From assembly GCF_003344865.1 (NCBI RefSeq), contig NZ_CP031166.1:434001-498000 (forward strand): a DNA stretch of 64,000 nucleotides, read 5' to 3'. The notes beneath the pieces are model-generated. The model was not told the DNA's origin, did no database searches, and saw only the letters and a program-made list of their open reading frames with translations. Every line of letters begins with the position of its first letter. The stretch's first letter is position 1. Of the stretch, positions 33,379 to 42,595 are shown in pieces. The position numbers were made by a program, and so were the translations under genes. Source of the DNA: Euzebya pacifica. Lineage in GTDB: Bacteria > Actinomycetota > Nitriliruptoria > Euzebyales > Euzebyaceae.

Positions 33379-34605
33379 ATGAGTCAACTGCCCCTCGGCC
33401 AGCCGCTGCTCCCCATCCTTCCGTCGGGACCGACGCTTGTTGCCGCAAAGGGATGTGACTGCAACACATGCCCCTTCTACATCAACAACCCGGCGGCCGT
33501 GGAGCCGGTCTGCTCCGGTCGCAACACCAACTGCTCCTGGTGCTCCTGCTCGGTGCGGGTCGCCCACAACCCCCAGCCGATGGAGCAATCGGTTTGCAAG
33601 ACCACCGCGTGCGGGGTCCGTTGCGGGTCCAGGCCCGACATCGGTCTGTGGTCTGCCGGTGCTGGCGGGACCATGGCCTTCGACGACATCTCGTTGCGCC
33701 GGTTCGACTGGCCCGAACTGGGCCACTACGTGCCCCTTCTGGACTCCTCCTCGGCTGCGGAGAAGGCCCACCAGCGGCTCCAATGGCCGGCCTTCGGCGT
33801 CCCGTTGCGGCGAGTCCTCTCCCGCGTCCCCGGCCCTGCTGGCACGGAGTTGAAGACCCAAGGCCGCTGGGAGACGCAGGGGGCCCACGCAGCCCTCGGA
33901 CTTGACGAGAACCAACACGCCGTCCTGATCGGCTACAGCCCCGACTCGCTCATCGAACGCTTCTGGGAGCGCCGCCACGCCGACGGCCTCATCCGCAAGA
34001 TCGCGGCCATGGGCTTCGATCTCGTGACCACACCTGACTACAGCGTCTACTCAGACCAGCCGAGGGCCGAGCATCTGTTGAACATGCGCCGGTCGATGGT
34101 CGTGGCCCAGGAGCTCTCCGATGCCGGCTGCAACGTGGCGCCGTCGATCTACTGGTACCGCCGAGAGGACCTCGACCGGTGGGCGCAGTGGATCGGCGAG
34201 ACCGGCCCCGTGGCGGTGATGATCCCGCGCCACACCATCAAGGGCAACCAGGAGTGGAGAGACCTGTCCGAGCCGGGCCTGCTGTACCTCGCCGCCATGA
34301 TGGACCGGGCCGGGGTCGACACGAAGGTGCTGGTCTCAGGTGTCTCCAAGCACGACAGGGTGCAGCAGCTCGGAAACTGGTTCGGCGACCGTCTCGTCAT
34401 CGTGTCGCAACAGGCCCTCCAGCTCGCCTCGCAGGGCCGCCGGGCAACCCCCACCGGACGCGAAAAGTCAGACGCCCATCGCAGCGACCTCATGGCCGCC
34501 AATCTGCGCCACTACGACCAAGCGGTGCGGGACGCCATCGCCAATCGGGTTCTGACATCGTCTGCCGCCCAGCCGACCATCACCTCTCACACCGGAACGG
34601 AATGA
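33379..34605 (+). CDS. Cys-rich protein with DUF4417-like TIM-barrel body
   Basis: Function unknown; 408 residues. Residues 26-82 hold ten Cys in a striking pattern: CxCxxC (26-31), C45, CxxCxC (52-57), C73, C78 and C82, enough for two or more metal or iron-sulfur centres. The body (residues 150-390) has alternating helices and strands with TTPDYSVYSDQPR, HLLNMRRSMVVAQEL, VAPSIYWYRREDLDRWA and VSKHDRVQQLGNWF, which recalls the DUF4417 type of phage and plasmid proteins; I am not certain. It starts a run of small and large unknown genes up to 41373. Confidence 0.6.
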   Translation: MSQLPLGQPLLPILPSGPTLVAAKGCDCNTCPFYINNPAAVEPVCSGRNTNCSWCSCSVRVAHNPQPMEQSVCKTTACGVRCGSRPDIGLWSAGAGGTMAFDDISLRRFDWPELGHYVPLLDSSSAAEKAHQRLQWPAFGVPLRRVLSRVPGPAGTELKTQGRWETQGAHAALGLDENQHAVLIGYSPDSLIERFWERRHADGLIRKIAAMGFDLVTTPDYSVYSDQPRAEHLLNMRRSMVVAQELSDAGCNVAPSIYWYRREDLDRWAQWIGETGPVAVMIPRHTIKGNQEWRDLSEPGLLYLAAMMDRAGVDTKVLVSGVSKHDRVQQLGNWFGDRLVIVSQQALQLASQGRRATPTGREKSDAHRSDLMAANLRHYDQAVRDAIANRVLTSSAAQPTITSHTGTE

Positions 34606-34606
34606 C
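34599..34606 (+). promoter_or_regulatory. GGAATGAC start-proximal element
   Basis: It begins 14 nt before the ATG at 34613 and overlaps the preceding stop codon; C at -1. Confidence 0.5.
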
Positions 34607-34612
34607 TCACCC

Positions 34613-34957
34613 ATGCACGCCTACGCCCTCAGCCACTGCTACGACAGTCCCGTGCCCAACACGGTTGTCGGTTTCCTCGTCATCGATGACGACAGCGGCG
34701 AAGCGGCCGCTGTGATGGACGGCCACCGCCGGACCGGTCCGTGGCACAACCGGGTCGACTGGGCCATCGTCGACACCGCCGAGCGACTCGGGCAGCGCGG
34801 CTCGCGGATCGATGCCCCGGCCGCCCGCCGCATCATCGATGGCGTCAACGGGCTCACCTTGGGGATCGCGACCGTTCCCCTCCCGCCCGGCGCCAAAGGT
34901 CGCGCACACGACATCGCCGAACGCCTCCACGAGGACCTGATCCTCGCCGGCGTCTGA
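34613..34957 (+). CDS. Hypothetical protein, 114 aa
   Basis: No family is recognised. One compact alpha/beta domain (NTVVGFLVIDDDSGEAAAVM; LTLGIATVPLPPG; AHDIAERLHEDLI). Located 7 bp after the Cys-rich gene with its own GGAATGAC element. Confidence 0.6.
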   Translation: MHAYALSHCYDSPVPNTVVGFLVIDDDSGEAAAVMDGHRRTGPWHNRVDWAIVDTAERLGQRGSRIDAPAARRIIDGVNGLTLGIATVPLPPGAKGRAHDIAERLHEDLILAGV

Positions 34958-34973
34958 CCGGATTGAGGACCCG

Positions 34974-35744
34974 ATGAGCCAAATCTCCACCTGTGGCCGC
35001 CAGACCCGTTCGGGCCCCTGCCAGCAGATGCTGCGGCCGGGCGAGAACTGCAACCGAAACCACATCGACGCTGCCACGCCGGCACCCTCCGCCGCGTCCG
35101 ATCCTGACGACTTCCTCGACCTCGAAGGCACCAGTTTCGACGACGACGACCTGGCCTCCCTTCTGGAGGAGGGAATCCAAGACCCCTCTGCGGTGATCGA
35201 TGACGGCTGGGGGGCCGCCCAGCCGCCGCCCGCGGCACCCGCGATGCCATCCGCCCCCAAGCCCGCTCTGGCACCGTGGTCAAACGCCGCTCCGGCGACC
35301 CCCACCGGCGTGGCCCCGTCGCTTCGGTCCACGGCCAGCGGCAACCCCGACAGCTACCAGACGCAAACCGATGCCAAGCGTGCCGCCGACGAGGACTACA
35401 AGGGCGCAGCGGAGATCGTCGTCGTCGAGCACGACGGGCAGGGGACCTACTCCTACCGGCCGGCGTCCAAGCAGTCGAGTGGCCGGTCGTGGATCTCGCA
35501 CGTCCGCACCGCCGAAGGCTCCTGGTACCACTTCGACAGCCCAGAGAACGCTGCCCGCTTCGTCAAGATCGAGCAGTCGCTCAGCCGGATCCAGCAACAG
35601 TTCCTCAACGTCGTCGAACGTGTCGCCACCGACGACCACCTCGAATCCGTCGACATCGCCAACAAGCTGGCGAACGTGCTCACCACCTTGCGGTGCGAAC
35701 GCGACGCCTTGATGCCCCGCCTGAGTCTCGGCGGCAACGGTTGA
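34974..35744 (+). CDS. Knuckle-tagged acidic protein, 256 aa
   Basis: N-terminal knuckle C7-x8-C16-x9-C26-x3-H30, then a long acidic and Pro-rich linker, then a folded C-terminal half (residues 135-250) with VVVEHDGQGTYSYRP, GRSWISHVRTAEGSWYHF and a helical end (IANKLANVLTTLRCERDAL). Function unknown. It directly precedes the kinase-like and ART-like genes; the shared N-terminal tag suggests it acts with the latter. Confidence 0.65.
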   Translation: MSQISTCGRQTRSGPCQQMLRPGENCNRNHIDAATPAPSAASDPDDFLDLEGTSFDDDDLASLLEEGIQDPSAVIDDGWGAAQPPPAAPAMPSAPKPALAPWSNAAPATPTGVAPSLRSTASGNPDSYQTQTDAKRAADEDYKGAAEIVVVEHDGQGTYSYRPASKQSSGRSWISHVRTAEGSWYHFDSPENAARFVKIEQSLSRIQQQFLNVVERVATDDHLESVDIANKLANVLTTLRCERDALMPRLSLGGNG

Positions 35745-35769
35745 CCCGGGCGCCGTCCGCCATGCGAGT

Positions 35770-35777
35770 GGAATGAC
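35770..35777 (+). promoter_or_regulatory. GGAATGAC start-proximal element
   Basis: It begins 14 nt before the ATG at 35784, with C at -1. Confidence 0.5.
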
Positions 35778-35783
35778 CCGGTC

Positions 35784-38633
35784 ATGTCCAAGGGGTATTC
35801 GACCAAGGCACCCACGCTCACTCTCGAGCCGCCGGGGCTTGACCCCGATGTGCCCCCGGACCCGCCCGTCGCGCCCGAACCAACCGCAGCGGACGACCTC
35901 GACGACCTGCTGAAGGCGGCCGACGAGCCGTTCGTCGAATCTGACCCGTCCGAGGACCCGGCTTTCATCGGCGAGGAGATGGACTGGCAGCCCGAGCAAT
36001 GGGTGGATGCCGACTCCGTCGGAGCGGGATGGAGCAACTTTCCCGAGTCCGAACACCACGTCCTCGGCGGGGCGGGTGGCGTATCGGTCGTTGCCGACGC
36101 GGCCGCGGCCGGCAAGGTCATCACCGACCTTGCCGAGACCGAAGCGCTCCTGAACCTCCTGAATGCCTCGACGCTGCACCAGTCGGCACCGATCCCTGCT
36201 CAGGACGCGTTCGACCTGTTCAGCGACGACGGGGCCGACATCCTCGTCCCGGGCGGGTCGATCGACCCCGACCAGTTCGCCGACATCTATGAGGCCTGGA
36301 CCGACGACTACACCCAGGTCCCAGAGCACACCAAGGCGCTCGCCGAGGCGTTCAAGAACTGGGTCACCGCCAAGAACGACCCGTCGTTGTCGCTCACGGA
36401 GAAGTTCGACGCGTTGAAGGAGTACGGGGAGACCTCCCGTGCGATCTTTGACCAGGCCGGGCTGGACACCAAGAGCGACGAATGGAAGGTCGTGATCGCC
36501 GAGTGCAAGACCTGGCTGACCGACCTCACTGCCAGCGACCGACTGCTCCTCGCCCACCACGCCGGCTTCATCCACCCGCTTCTCGCGTCAGGCACCAAGC
36601 CGGGGGATGAGAAGGCGTCGATCATCTACTGGCTCACCCCCGCCTACGAGCAGGATCACCCGTCCAAGGACAAGGTCCAAGCCAGCCAGTTGAAGAAGTA
36701 CGCATCACTGGTCGATGGCACCTACCCCGACATCGACGGGGTCACCCTCGAAGACGTCGACGCCGACGACGCGCTCCATGCTGCCCCCAAGGCACCCGAC
36801 GCAGCTCAGGCGCCCGGCGCGGTCATTGACCAGGCAGCCTTTGCCGACCTGCAGGCGCTGCACGCCATCGCGACGGCGGCGATCACCACCCACGACATCG
36901 TTGAGAAGCGCAACGCCGCACTTCGTCTGCGGTGGGCGCTCCACGACCCCGTGCTCGGCGAAGGCGTCACCCCAGAGTCCGTCGCCGCGCTCGCGCCTCC
37001 CGCGTACCTGTTGACCCACATCGGGGCCCCTCAGGTGCCGGTCATCTCCGAGATGGCCGGGATGGACGGCGATTTGCTGTATCACGTGGGCCAGTCCGAC
37101 CTGAACAAGGTCGCCGACCCCTCCACGCCCGCGGACACGATTGCCGAGATCGTCCTCAAGGCCGACGCCAACAAGAAGCTCGTTGCCGCCGGCAAGGCGA
37201 AGTGGGCCGAAAGCGAGCAGTTGTGGGATGACGCCGTCGCGTCCAAGGCGTTGACGCCGTCGGAATGGGACACGATCGTTGCCGGCTGGAAGCACGGCAA
37301 GCAGGTCGCCACCCAGTTGTCGGACTCGATGTACTCCGCCGCTCCTGGCGCGATCGCGATCGTCAAGCCTCCGTCGGAGCAAGACCTCCGCGCAGGGCTG
37401 AAGAAGGTCGGCATCCCCGACCTCCGCGTCGTGGCCGAGCACACCGGGATGGAGCACACCGGCGCGCCTACCCCACGGTCGGCGTTGCAGAACTGGCTGA
37501 TCGCGCAGGCTCATGGCAACACCGCCAAGATGGTCGCCGCCCAAAAGGCCGCGTCCGACAAGCACGCAGCCCCGGTGGTTCCGTCGCCTGCGCCCGTCGC
37601 CGCGCCCCTGGCCACGGGACCCGCGTCCAAGGTACCCAAGGCGGCCAAGCCGGCCGTGTCCTCGGCGTCGGCAGCCGGAGCGAAGGTCGTCGTGGCCTCG
37701 TGGGCCAAGGGTTTCGATGACCTCAGCGCCCTGCTGGACCATGCCACCAAGACCCACACCGACATCCCGGCGCGCGACGACGCCTACGTCGCCACGATGA
37801 CGTTGACGTCCGCTCCGCAGAACGCCCCGTCCGGCGGGTCCCACACCCGAGTCGGTTTCGTCTGCGGGCAGGGACAGGCTTGGTTCGGCAAGCCTCACCC
37901 GAGCTCGGGTGGTCGGGCCCGCGCAATCACGGAGTCCACGGCCTCAGAGGCCAAGGCCGCACTTGGGTTGTCGGCCATCCCGGTGTACTACCGGCAGGTC
38001 GGTACCGCCCATCACGCGATGCAGCCGCTGCTGCAGGGAGCCAAGCCCCTCAGCCACAACCACAAGGACCTGTCCCAACACGACGTGGACACAATCGTCC
38101 GCCAGACCGTGGGCGACTGGCTTGTCGGTGAGCACGACGGCAAGGAGGACAACTGGTTGCGGACTGCGTCGGGCGGCCTGACCCGCTGCGACCTTGGTCA
38201 GGCCTTCAAGTTCTGGGGGTCCGACAAGCCGGCCCTGGACTGGGAAGGCAACGGCAACCACGGCACCAAGCTCATCAAGCAACTCCTGCAGGCCGACGTC
38301 AACGGGGGACTCGCTCCCGGCGTGCGGATCGACCCGACGGCCGCACTCGGGGTCATCGGCAAAGCGGAGGCCATCTCAGATGCGGAGTGGGCTGCCATTG
38401 TTCGTCCTGCTGCCGAGGCGGGCGTCAAGGCCGGCGATGACATCAAGTGGGTCGACAGGATGCGAAAGAAGGCCGCCAAGCGCCTGGGCGTCGCCGACTT
38501 CCAGGTCACCGACGACCAGGTCGTTGACGAGTTCATCAACGAGGCCAACAAGCGACGCAAGTCGGTCCGGGAGGACATGGCCGCGGCGTTCGAGGCCAAG
38601 GGATACGACGCATCGGTCCTACGGGCGCTGTGA
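35784..38633 (+). CDS. Large protein with C-terminal kinase-like domain
   Basis: A 949-residue protein. Residues 1-70 are acidic and disordered; residues 90-560 are helical; a Pro/Ala/Lys-rich linker follows. Residues about 660-830 look like a divergent protein or lipid kinase fold: HTRVGFVCGQGQAWFGKPHP, TASEAKAALGLSAIPVYYRQ, LVGEHDGKEDNWLR (catalytic Asp and Asn) and TRCDLGQAFKFWG (metal-binding Asp), the D-x4-N / D-x-G-x-A-F pattern also seen in HipA and phosphatidylinositol-kinase relatives. The last 90 residues are basic helices. Similar kinase-like modules occur in actinophage and plasmid proteins. Substrate unknown. It might be a toxin-like effector or modify partners encoded beside it. 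Confidence 0.65.
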   Translation: MSKGYSTKAPTLTLEPPGLDPDVPPDPPVAPEPTAADDLDDLLKAADEPFVESDPSEDPAFIGEEMDWQPEQWVDADSVGAGWSNFPESEHHVLGGAGGVSVVADAAAAGKVITDLAETEALLNLLNASTLHQSAPIPAQDAFDLFSDDGADILVPGGSIDPDQFADIYEAWTDDYTQVPEHTKALAEAFKNWVTAKNDPSLSLTEKFDALKEYGETSRAIFDQAGLDTKSDEWKVVIAECKTWLTDLTASDRLLLAHHAGFIHPLLASGTKPGDEKASIIYWLTPAYEQDHPSKDKVQASQLKKYASLVDGTYPDIDGVTLEDVDADDALHAAPKAPDAAQAPGAVIDQAAFADLQALHAIATAAITTHDIVEKRNAALRLRWALHDPVLGEGVTPESVAALAPPAYLLTHIGAPQVPVISEMAGMDGDLLYHVGQSDLNKVADPSTPADTIAEIVLKADANKKLVAAGKAKWAESEQLWDDAVASKALTPSEWDTIVAGWKHGKQVATQLSDSMYSAAPGAIAIVKPPSEQDLRAGLKKVGIPDLRVVAEHTGMEHTGAPTPRSALQNWLIAQAHGNTAKMVAAQKAASDKHAAPVVPSPAPVAAPLATGPASKVPKAAKPAVSSASAAGAKVVVASWAKGFDDLSALLDHATKTHTDIPARDDAYVATMTLTSAPQNAPSGGSHTRVGFVCGQGQAWFGKPHPSSGGRARAITESTASEAKAALGLSAIPVYYRQVGTAHHAMQPLLQGAKPLSHNHKDLSQHDVDTIVRQTVGDWLVGEHDGKEDNWLRTASGGLTRCDLGQAFKFWGSDKPALDWEGNGNHGTKLIKQLLQADVNGGLAPGVRIDPTAALGVIGKAEAISDAEWAAIVRPAAEAGVKAGDDIKWVDRMRKKAAKRLGVADFQVTDDQVVDEFINEANKRRKSVREDMAAAFEAKGYDASVLRAL

Positions 38634-38790
38634 TTCTGGCCGGGAACTACCAGCAACCGGTCTCGTAGCCCTCGAGTCCACGCCTTGTCCGATTCGGCTC
38701 GGCCCGTGGCTGGCGACGGTCATCCCTCGGCCGGACGACCCGCCCGACTCGACGACCAACCGTCCCCGGGGCAACCCGGGTTCGGCCCCC

Positions 38791-38798
38791 GGAATGGC
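38791..38798 (+). promoter_or_regulatory. GGAATGGC element, longer leader
   Basis: The word matches the start-proximal elements but lies 40 nt before the GTG at 38831, so a leadered transcript would result if it is a promoter. Confidence 0.3.
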
Positions 38799-38830
38799 CA
38801 CGGTGTCACCGATCCCGTTGGAGTCGTCCC

Positions 38831-40888
38831 GTGCCCGCAGCAGTCGCCAAGGTCTGCGCCCACCCCCTGGGTGCCGGCAAGTCGTGCACCAAGAAAACCA
38901 AGCATCCCACCGGCAAGTGCAACCACCACAAGGGGCTCTCGGCACCGGTGTCGACCAGCGGTGCGATCGTGTCGACCGCCGCAGTCTCCAACCCCATGGG
39001 GGCCAACCCCACTCAAGGAGCCGGGGTCGGCGGAACCGACGCGGTGGCATGGTTGCCGGCAGAAGGACCGCCGACGGGAGCCCCTCTGGGTGTCAGCGTC
39101 ATGGTTGCCGACGGCGATGTGGAGGACTCCTCGGTCATTGCGATGAGGTACGCCTCGTCAAAGGCCAAGTCCGGCCATCGCGACATGCTGTACCTGAAGC
39201 TCACCCCTGAGGGCGAACAGAAGATGGTCGATGCCCTCGGCCTGTCAGGCACCAAGACCGTGGTCCAGACCAAGCAGGTCACCGAGATGGGCACCCATCC
39301 GGCCGACACCGACGGCATCCAGGGCCAGATCACCACCCTGGCCAAGAGCGTCAACGCCCGGATGAAGGCGGGAACCGACCGGTTCAGGTCCGATGAGTCG
39401 CCCACCAACACGCAGCGGCTACAGACGATCCGCGACACGTTGGAGGGGATGAAGTCGAAGGGCGCAGGCCCCCAGTTCGACGCCATGATCGCCCACTACC
39501 AGCAGTCGATCGACGAGATCGCCGTCTACCTCGACGATCCGTCCTACGAACCGGCCGCCTACGGCCAACCCGGCGGCAAGATCGGCATGCTGCACCCGTG
39601 GGAGGGCGAGGTCACCAAGACCATCGAGGAGCACGTCCAGGTTCCGATCGACTCCGACCTGTCCGCGGCGCTCCTGCCGACCGTGGAGGTAGAGGGCAAG
39701 CGTCCCTCGATCCAGAACAGCAACGGGACCGCCTCGTGGAACGGGTCGATGACCTCCGCGGACTGCCCGCCCAAGATGTGGCAGATCGACCTTGGTGACG
39801 GATACAAGGTGCTGTACTACCCCGACGCCGTGACGTCGGGATCGGGCAAGGCGTTCTCCCAGAAGCGCCGAATGACCGTGATCGCACCGACCAACGGGGA
39901 CGCCGCCGGCGCGTTGGAACGACTCGACCGCCTCCACCTGTCCGGCACACCGATGACTGCGGCCGGTGCGGAGTACACCTACCTGGAACGCAACGCCTAC
40001 GGCATGGGCATCCTTGAACACCCCGACGTGCAGGCCGCCCGTGTCGAAGCGGCCGACTACGGGGTCGCAACGGCCAAGGCGCAGGTGTGGGCCCGCAGGG
40101 AAGAAACCGTCGGGATGGGTCCCGACGAGCTCCGCGCGTGGCTGCGGTCCGTCCGGACCAAGGCCGAGGCCGATGTCCTCCCCGCACGCGCCAAGCGCCT
40201 GCGCGAAGGCGTCGCCAAGGCGCTCGGGTTCCCATCCGGCGCTGCGATGGCGGCCGACCCGACCTACGACCCGACCCCGAAGCGCTCGCAGGGCGGCATC
40301 TGGTTCGACCGGTTCCGGCAGGGACCGAACGGGCCGGACCCCCGCAAGGCCACGACCTCCTACCACGTCAGCATCACCGGTGGGTCCGCCACCGACATCG
40401 TCCGCAACGGCGGTGCGCTCGCGTCAACGGTCCGTCGGCGCCAGATGGGCATCAACGCCGGCAAGGGCATGTCGGAGGGTGCCGACATCAACTCCGGTGG
40501 CGCATCGGCGGTTTTCCTGCACTTCAAGCCCCAGTCCTACGGCAAACCGTCCGGCAGTTCCTACGGCAAGCCGGAAGTGGTGTGGAACGGCGCCCAGGCC
40601 CAGGCCCTGTCTCGCAGGACCGACTGGTACTTCACCACCGGGGACCACTTCGGTGCGACCAACCCCGACGACCACCACTTCCACGACGGGTTCCACCGCG
40701 ACTTCGGCAAGCTTGGCTCCTACTCCGGCGAGATGATGATGGAGGGCACCGTGGGCCTGATCTCCCACCCGCCGACGTGGATCAAGACCGGTGGGCACGA
40801 GTCCCGCGAGTCCGTGATCGCGGAGTTCGCCAAGCTCGGGGTGACCGAGTTCCACGACGGTCGCAAGGTCGCCGACGTCGTGATCTGA
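38831..40888 (+). CDS. Knuckle-tagged protein with possible ADP-ribosyltransferase-like C-terminus
   Basis: A 685-residue protein. N-terminal knuckle C9-x9-C19-x10-C30-x2-H33. Residues 75-440 are mixed, including a helical section (LDRLHLSGTPMTAAGAEYTY; AKRLREGVAKALGF). The last 190 residues contain TSYHVSITGGSATDIVRNGG, RRRQMGINAGKGMSEGADIN, GGASAVFLHFKP and a late GSYSGEMMMEGTVGL with Glu, ending in a small strand-rich tail. This resembles C-terminal domains of actinophage MuF-like and related proteins, and the order Y-H, S, E is reminiscent of ADP-ribosyltransferases. Both assignments are from memory of the families and unverified. GTG start. It follows the kinase-like gene by 197 bp. Confidence 0.55.
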   Translation: MPAAVAKVCAHPLGAGKSCTKKTKHPTGKCNHHKGLSAPVSTSGAIVSTAAVSNPMGANPTQGAGVGGTDAVAWLPAEGPPTGAPLGVSVMVADGDVEDSSVIAMRYASSKAKSGHRDMLYLKLTPEGEQKMVDALGLSGTKTVVQTKQVTEMGTHPADTDGIQGQITTLAKSVNARMKAGTDRFRSDESPTNTQRLQTIRDTLEGMKSKGAGPQFDAMIAHYQQSIDEIAVYLDDPSYEPAAYGQPGGKIGMLHPWEGEVTKTIEEHVQVPIDSDLSAALLPTVEVEGKRPSIQNSNGTASWNGSMTSADCPPKMWQIDLGDGYKVLYYPDAVTSGSGKAFSQKRRMTVIAPTNGDAAGALERLDRLHLSGTPMTAAGAEYTYLERNAYGMGILEHPDVQAARVEAADYGVATAKAQVWARREETVGMGPDELRAWLRSVRTKAEADVLPARAKRLREGVAKALGFPSGAAMAADPTYDPTPKRSQGGIWFDRFRQGPNGPDPRKATTSYHVSITGGSATDIVRNGGALASTVRRRQMGINAGKGMSEGADINSGGASAVFLHFKPQSYGKPSGSSYGKPEVVWNGAQAQALSRRTDWYFTTGDHFGATNPDDHHFHDGFHRDFGKLGSYSGEMMMEGTVGLISHPPTWIKTGGHESRESVIAEFAKLGVTEFHDGRKVADVVI

Positions 40889-40923
40889 GCGGTCGTGTCG
40901 CAGGCATCGGGCATCCTCTGGTC

Positions 40924-41373
40924 ATGAGCACAAGCACCGGAATCAGTCCCGAACGGGCACTGGCCGTCCTCTCCGCCCTCGTGGTGGCAGGGGCGGAGAT
41001 GGAGACGCGGACCATCGACCAGGGCGTAGCGTTCCTCGGCTCGTTGGCCCGCGACACCGCCGACATCGTCCCGGACCCAGACCATGGCTGGATGACGCTG
41101 ACGCTGCGACCCCTCTATGGCACCGAGGGCGTCAACGACCGGGGGGTCCCGCAGTTCAACGACAACAGCCACTTGGAACGGTCGCTGGTCATCGAACGAT
41201 TCGACCTGCTGGGTGGCGGCAACCTCGGCATGGCGCACGCGAAGAAGTTCGAGAACGGTCCCGACGGCACCTACAGCGTGATCCGTCCGGTATCGGACCA
41301 GACGCGTCGCCGACTCATCGATCTCTGGGACCAGTTCACCACCGGCACCCCGCTTGACACCCCCGCAGCCTAA
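40924..41373 (+). CDS. Hypothetical protein, 149 aa
   Basis: No family is recognised. An N-terminal helix pair (ERALAVLSALVVAGAEMET) then a beta-rich domain (GWMTLTLRPLYGTEG; LVIERFDLLGGGN) and a C-terminal helix. GGCATCCT lies 14 nt before the ATG, a degenerate version of the GGAATG element. Confidence 0.6.
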   Translation: MSTSTGISPERALAVLSALVVAGAEMETRTIDQGVAFLGSLARDTADIVPDPDHGWMTLTLRPLYGTEGVNDRGVPQFNDNSHLERSLVIERFDLLGGGNLGMAHAKKFENGPDGTYSVIRPVSDQTRRRLIDLWDQFTTGTPLDTPAA

Positions 41374-41375
41374 GC

Positions 41376-41391
41376 GCTACGGTTGCTAGCA
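41376..41391 (+). promoter_or_regulatory. GCTACGGTTGCTAGCA promoter box
   Basis: Identical 16-mer to 9028-9043, including the TGCTAGCA palindrome. It lies 32 bp before the ATG of the MoxR gene at 41424, so the MoxR operon and the NurA-HerA operon may share a regulator. Confidence 0.55.
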
Positions 41392-41423
41392 ATTCATCTT
41401 CTACGAGTCGAGGCGGACGCCGC

Positions 41424-42593
41424 ATGAGAACAGAGACCATCGCCCAGGACATCCTCCTCACGGTCATGGATGCAGCGGGCAACGCCGCCGTGCCCGTGCT
41501 CCTCTGGGGTCAACCGGGCACCGGCAAGACCTCCTTGGTCCGCACCATCGCCGAGGCCAACGACCTGCCCTTCCGCGCCATCGCCTGCTCCACCGTCGAC
41601 CCCACTGACCTTGGCGGCTTCCCCGTCCCCTCCCCAGATGACAACGGCGGCGTGCGCATGCAGCCCCGCCAGTTCGCCATCGACCTCGCCACCGCCGGAC
41701 GCGGACTGCTCTTCCTCGACGAACTCTCCACCGCCACCCCCGCCGTGCAGGCCGGCATGCTGAAGATCTGCTCCGAGCGGTTCGTCGGTGAGATCTACCT
41801 CCCCGACGCCGTCCGCATCGTCGCCGCCGCCAACCCCGCCGACCAGGCCGCCAACGGCTTCGAGCTGGAACCCCCGTCCTCCAACCGGTTCCTCCACCTC
41901 CCCTACACCCCCTCCATCGACGACTGGCTGACCGGCATGACCGTCGGCTGGGACAACGTCACCGACAAGCTCACCGCCACGACCACCACCACCGAGGCCC
42001 GCCGCCTCAAAGCCCTCTCCAAGGTCACCGGGTTCATCCGCAACCGCCGCACCCTCGCGCAGGCCTACCCCTCCGACGCCTCCAAGACCGGCGAGGCATG
42101 GCCGTCGCTGCGGACATGGGACTGGCTGCACAAGGTGCTTGCCTACCTCCCCGACGACAACTCCGACCGGTCGCTCGAATGCCGACGCGTCGCCACCATC
42201 GGACTGGTGGGCGAGGCCGCCGGCGTGGAGTTCCTCACATGGGAACGCACCCTCGACCTGCCCGACCCCGAGAAGGTCATCGCCGACCCGACCTCAGTGG
42301 ACTGGAAAGCCATCCGCAACGACCGGCTCTACGCCATCCTCGGTGCCGTCACCGCCTTCGCCACCGAGAAGGCCATGTCCGACCCGCAGTCCGGTGCATG
42401 GAACGGCGCACTCGCGGTCATGGGCCACGCCGCCGACGCAAACAAGGGCGACGTCGTCATGCCCTTCCTCCGCAACCTCGTGACCGTCCGCAAGCAGGGC
42501 AACGCCAACGTCGCCATCGACCACAAGGTCATGGCCAAACTGGTCCCCCTCATCCGCGACGCCGGGATCATGTCCGACCTGCGCGGCAACTAG
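41424..42593 (+). CDS. MoxR-type AAA+ ATPase
   Basis: MoxR proteins are AAA+ chaperones that work with VWA-domain proteins to remodel or activate targets. The product is 389 residues. Walker A GQPGTGKT is at 29-36; Walker B GLLFLDELSTA near residue 95; sensor 1 VRIVAAANPADQAANG; the C-terminal lid is helical with GFIRNRRTLAQAYP. It is separated by 2 bp from the VWA/HExxH gene, the standard MoxR-VWA pairing. The promoter box upstream is shared with the NurA operon. Confidence 0.9.
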   Translation: MRTETIAQDILLTVMDAAGNAAVPVLLWGQPGTGKTSLVRTIAEANDLPFRAIACSTVDPTDLGGFPVPSPDDNGGVRMQPRQFAIDLATAGRGLLFLDELSTATPAVQAGMLKICSERFVGEIYLPDAVRIVAAANPADQAANGFELEPPSSNRFLHLPYTPSIDDWLTGMTVGWDNVTDKLTATTTTTEARRLKALSKVTGFIRNRRTLAQAYPSDASKTGEAWPSLRTWDWLHKVLAYLPDDNSDRSLECRRVATIGLVGEAAGVEFLTWERTLDLPDPEKVIADPTSVDWKAIRNDRLYAILGAVTAFATEKAMSDPQSGAWNGALAVMGHAADANKGDVVMPFLRNLVTVRKQGNANVAIDHKVMAKLVPLIRDAGIMSDLRGN

Positions 42594-42595
42594 CC

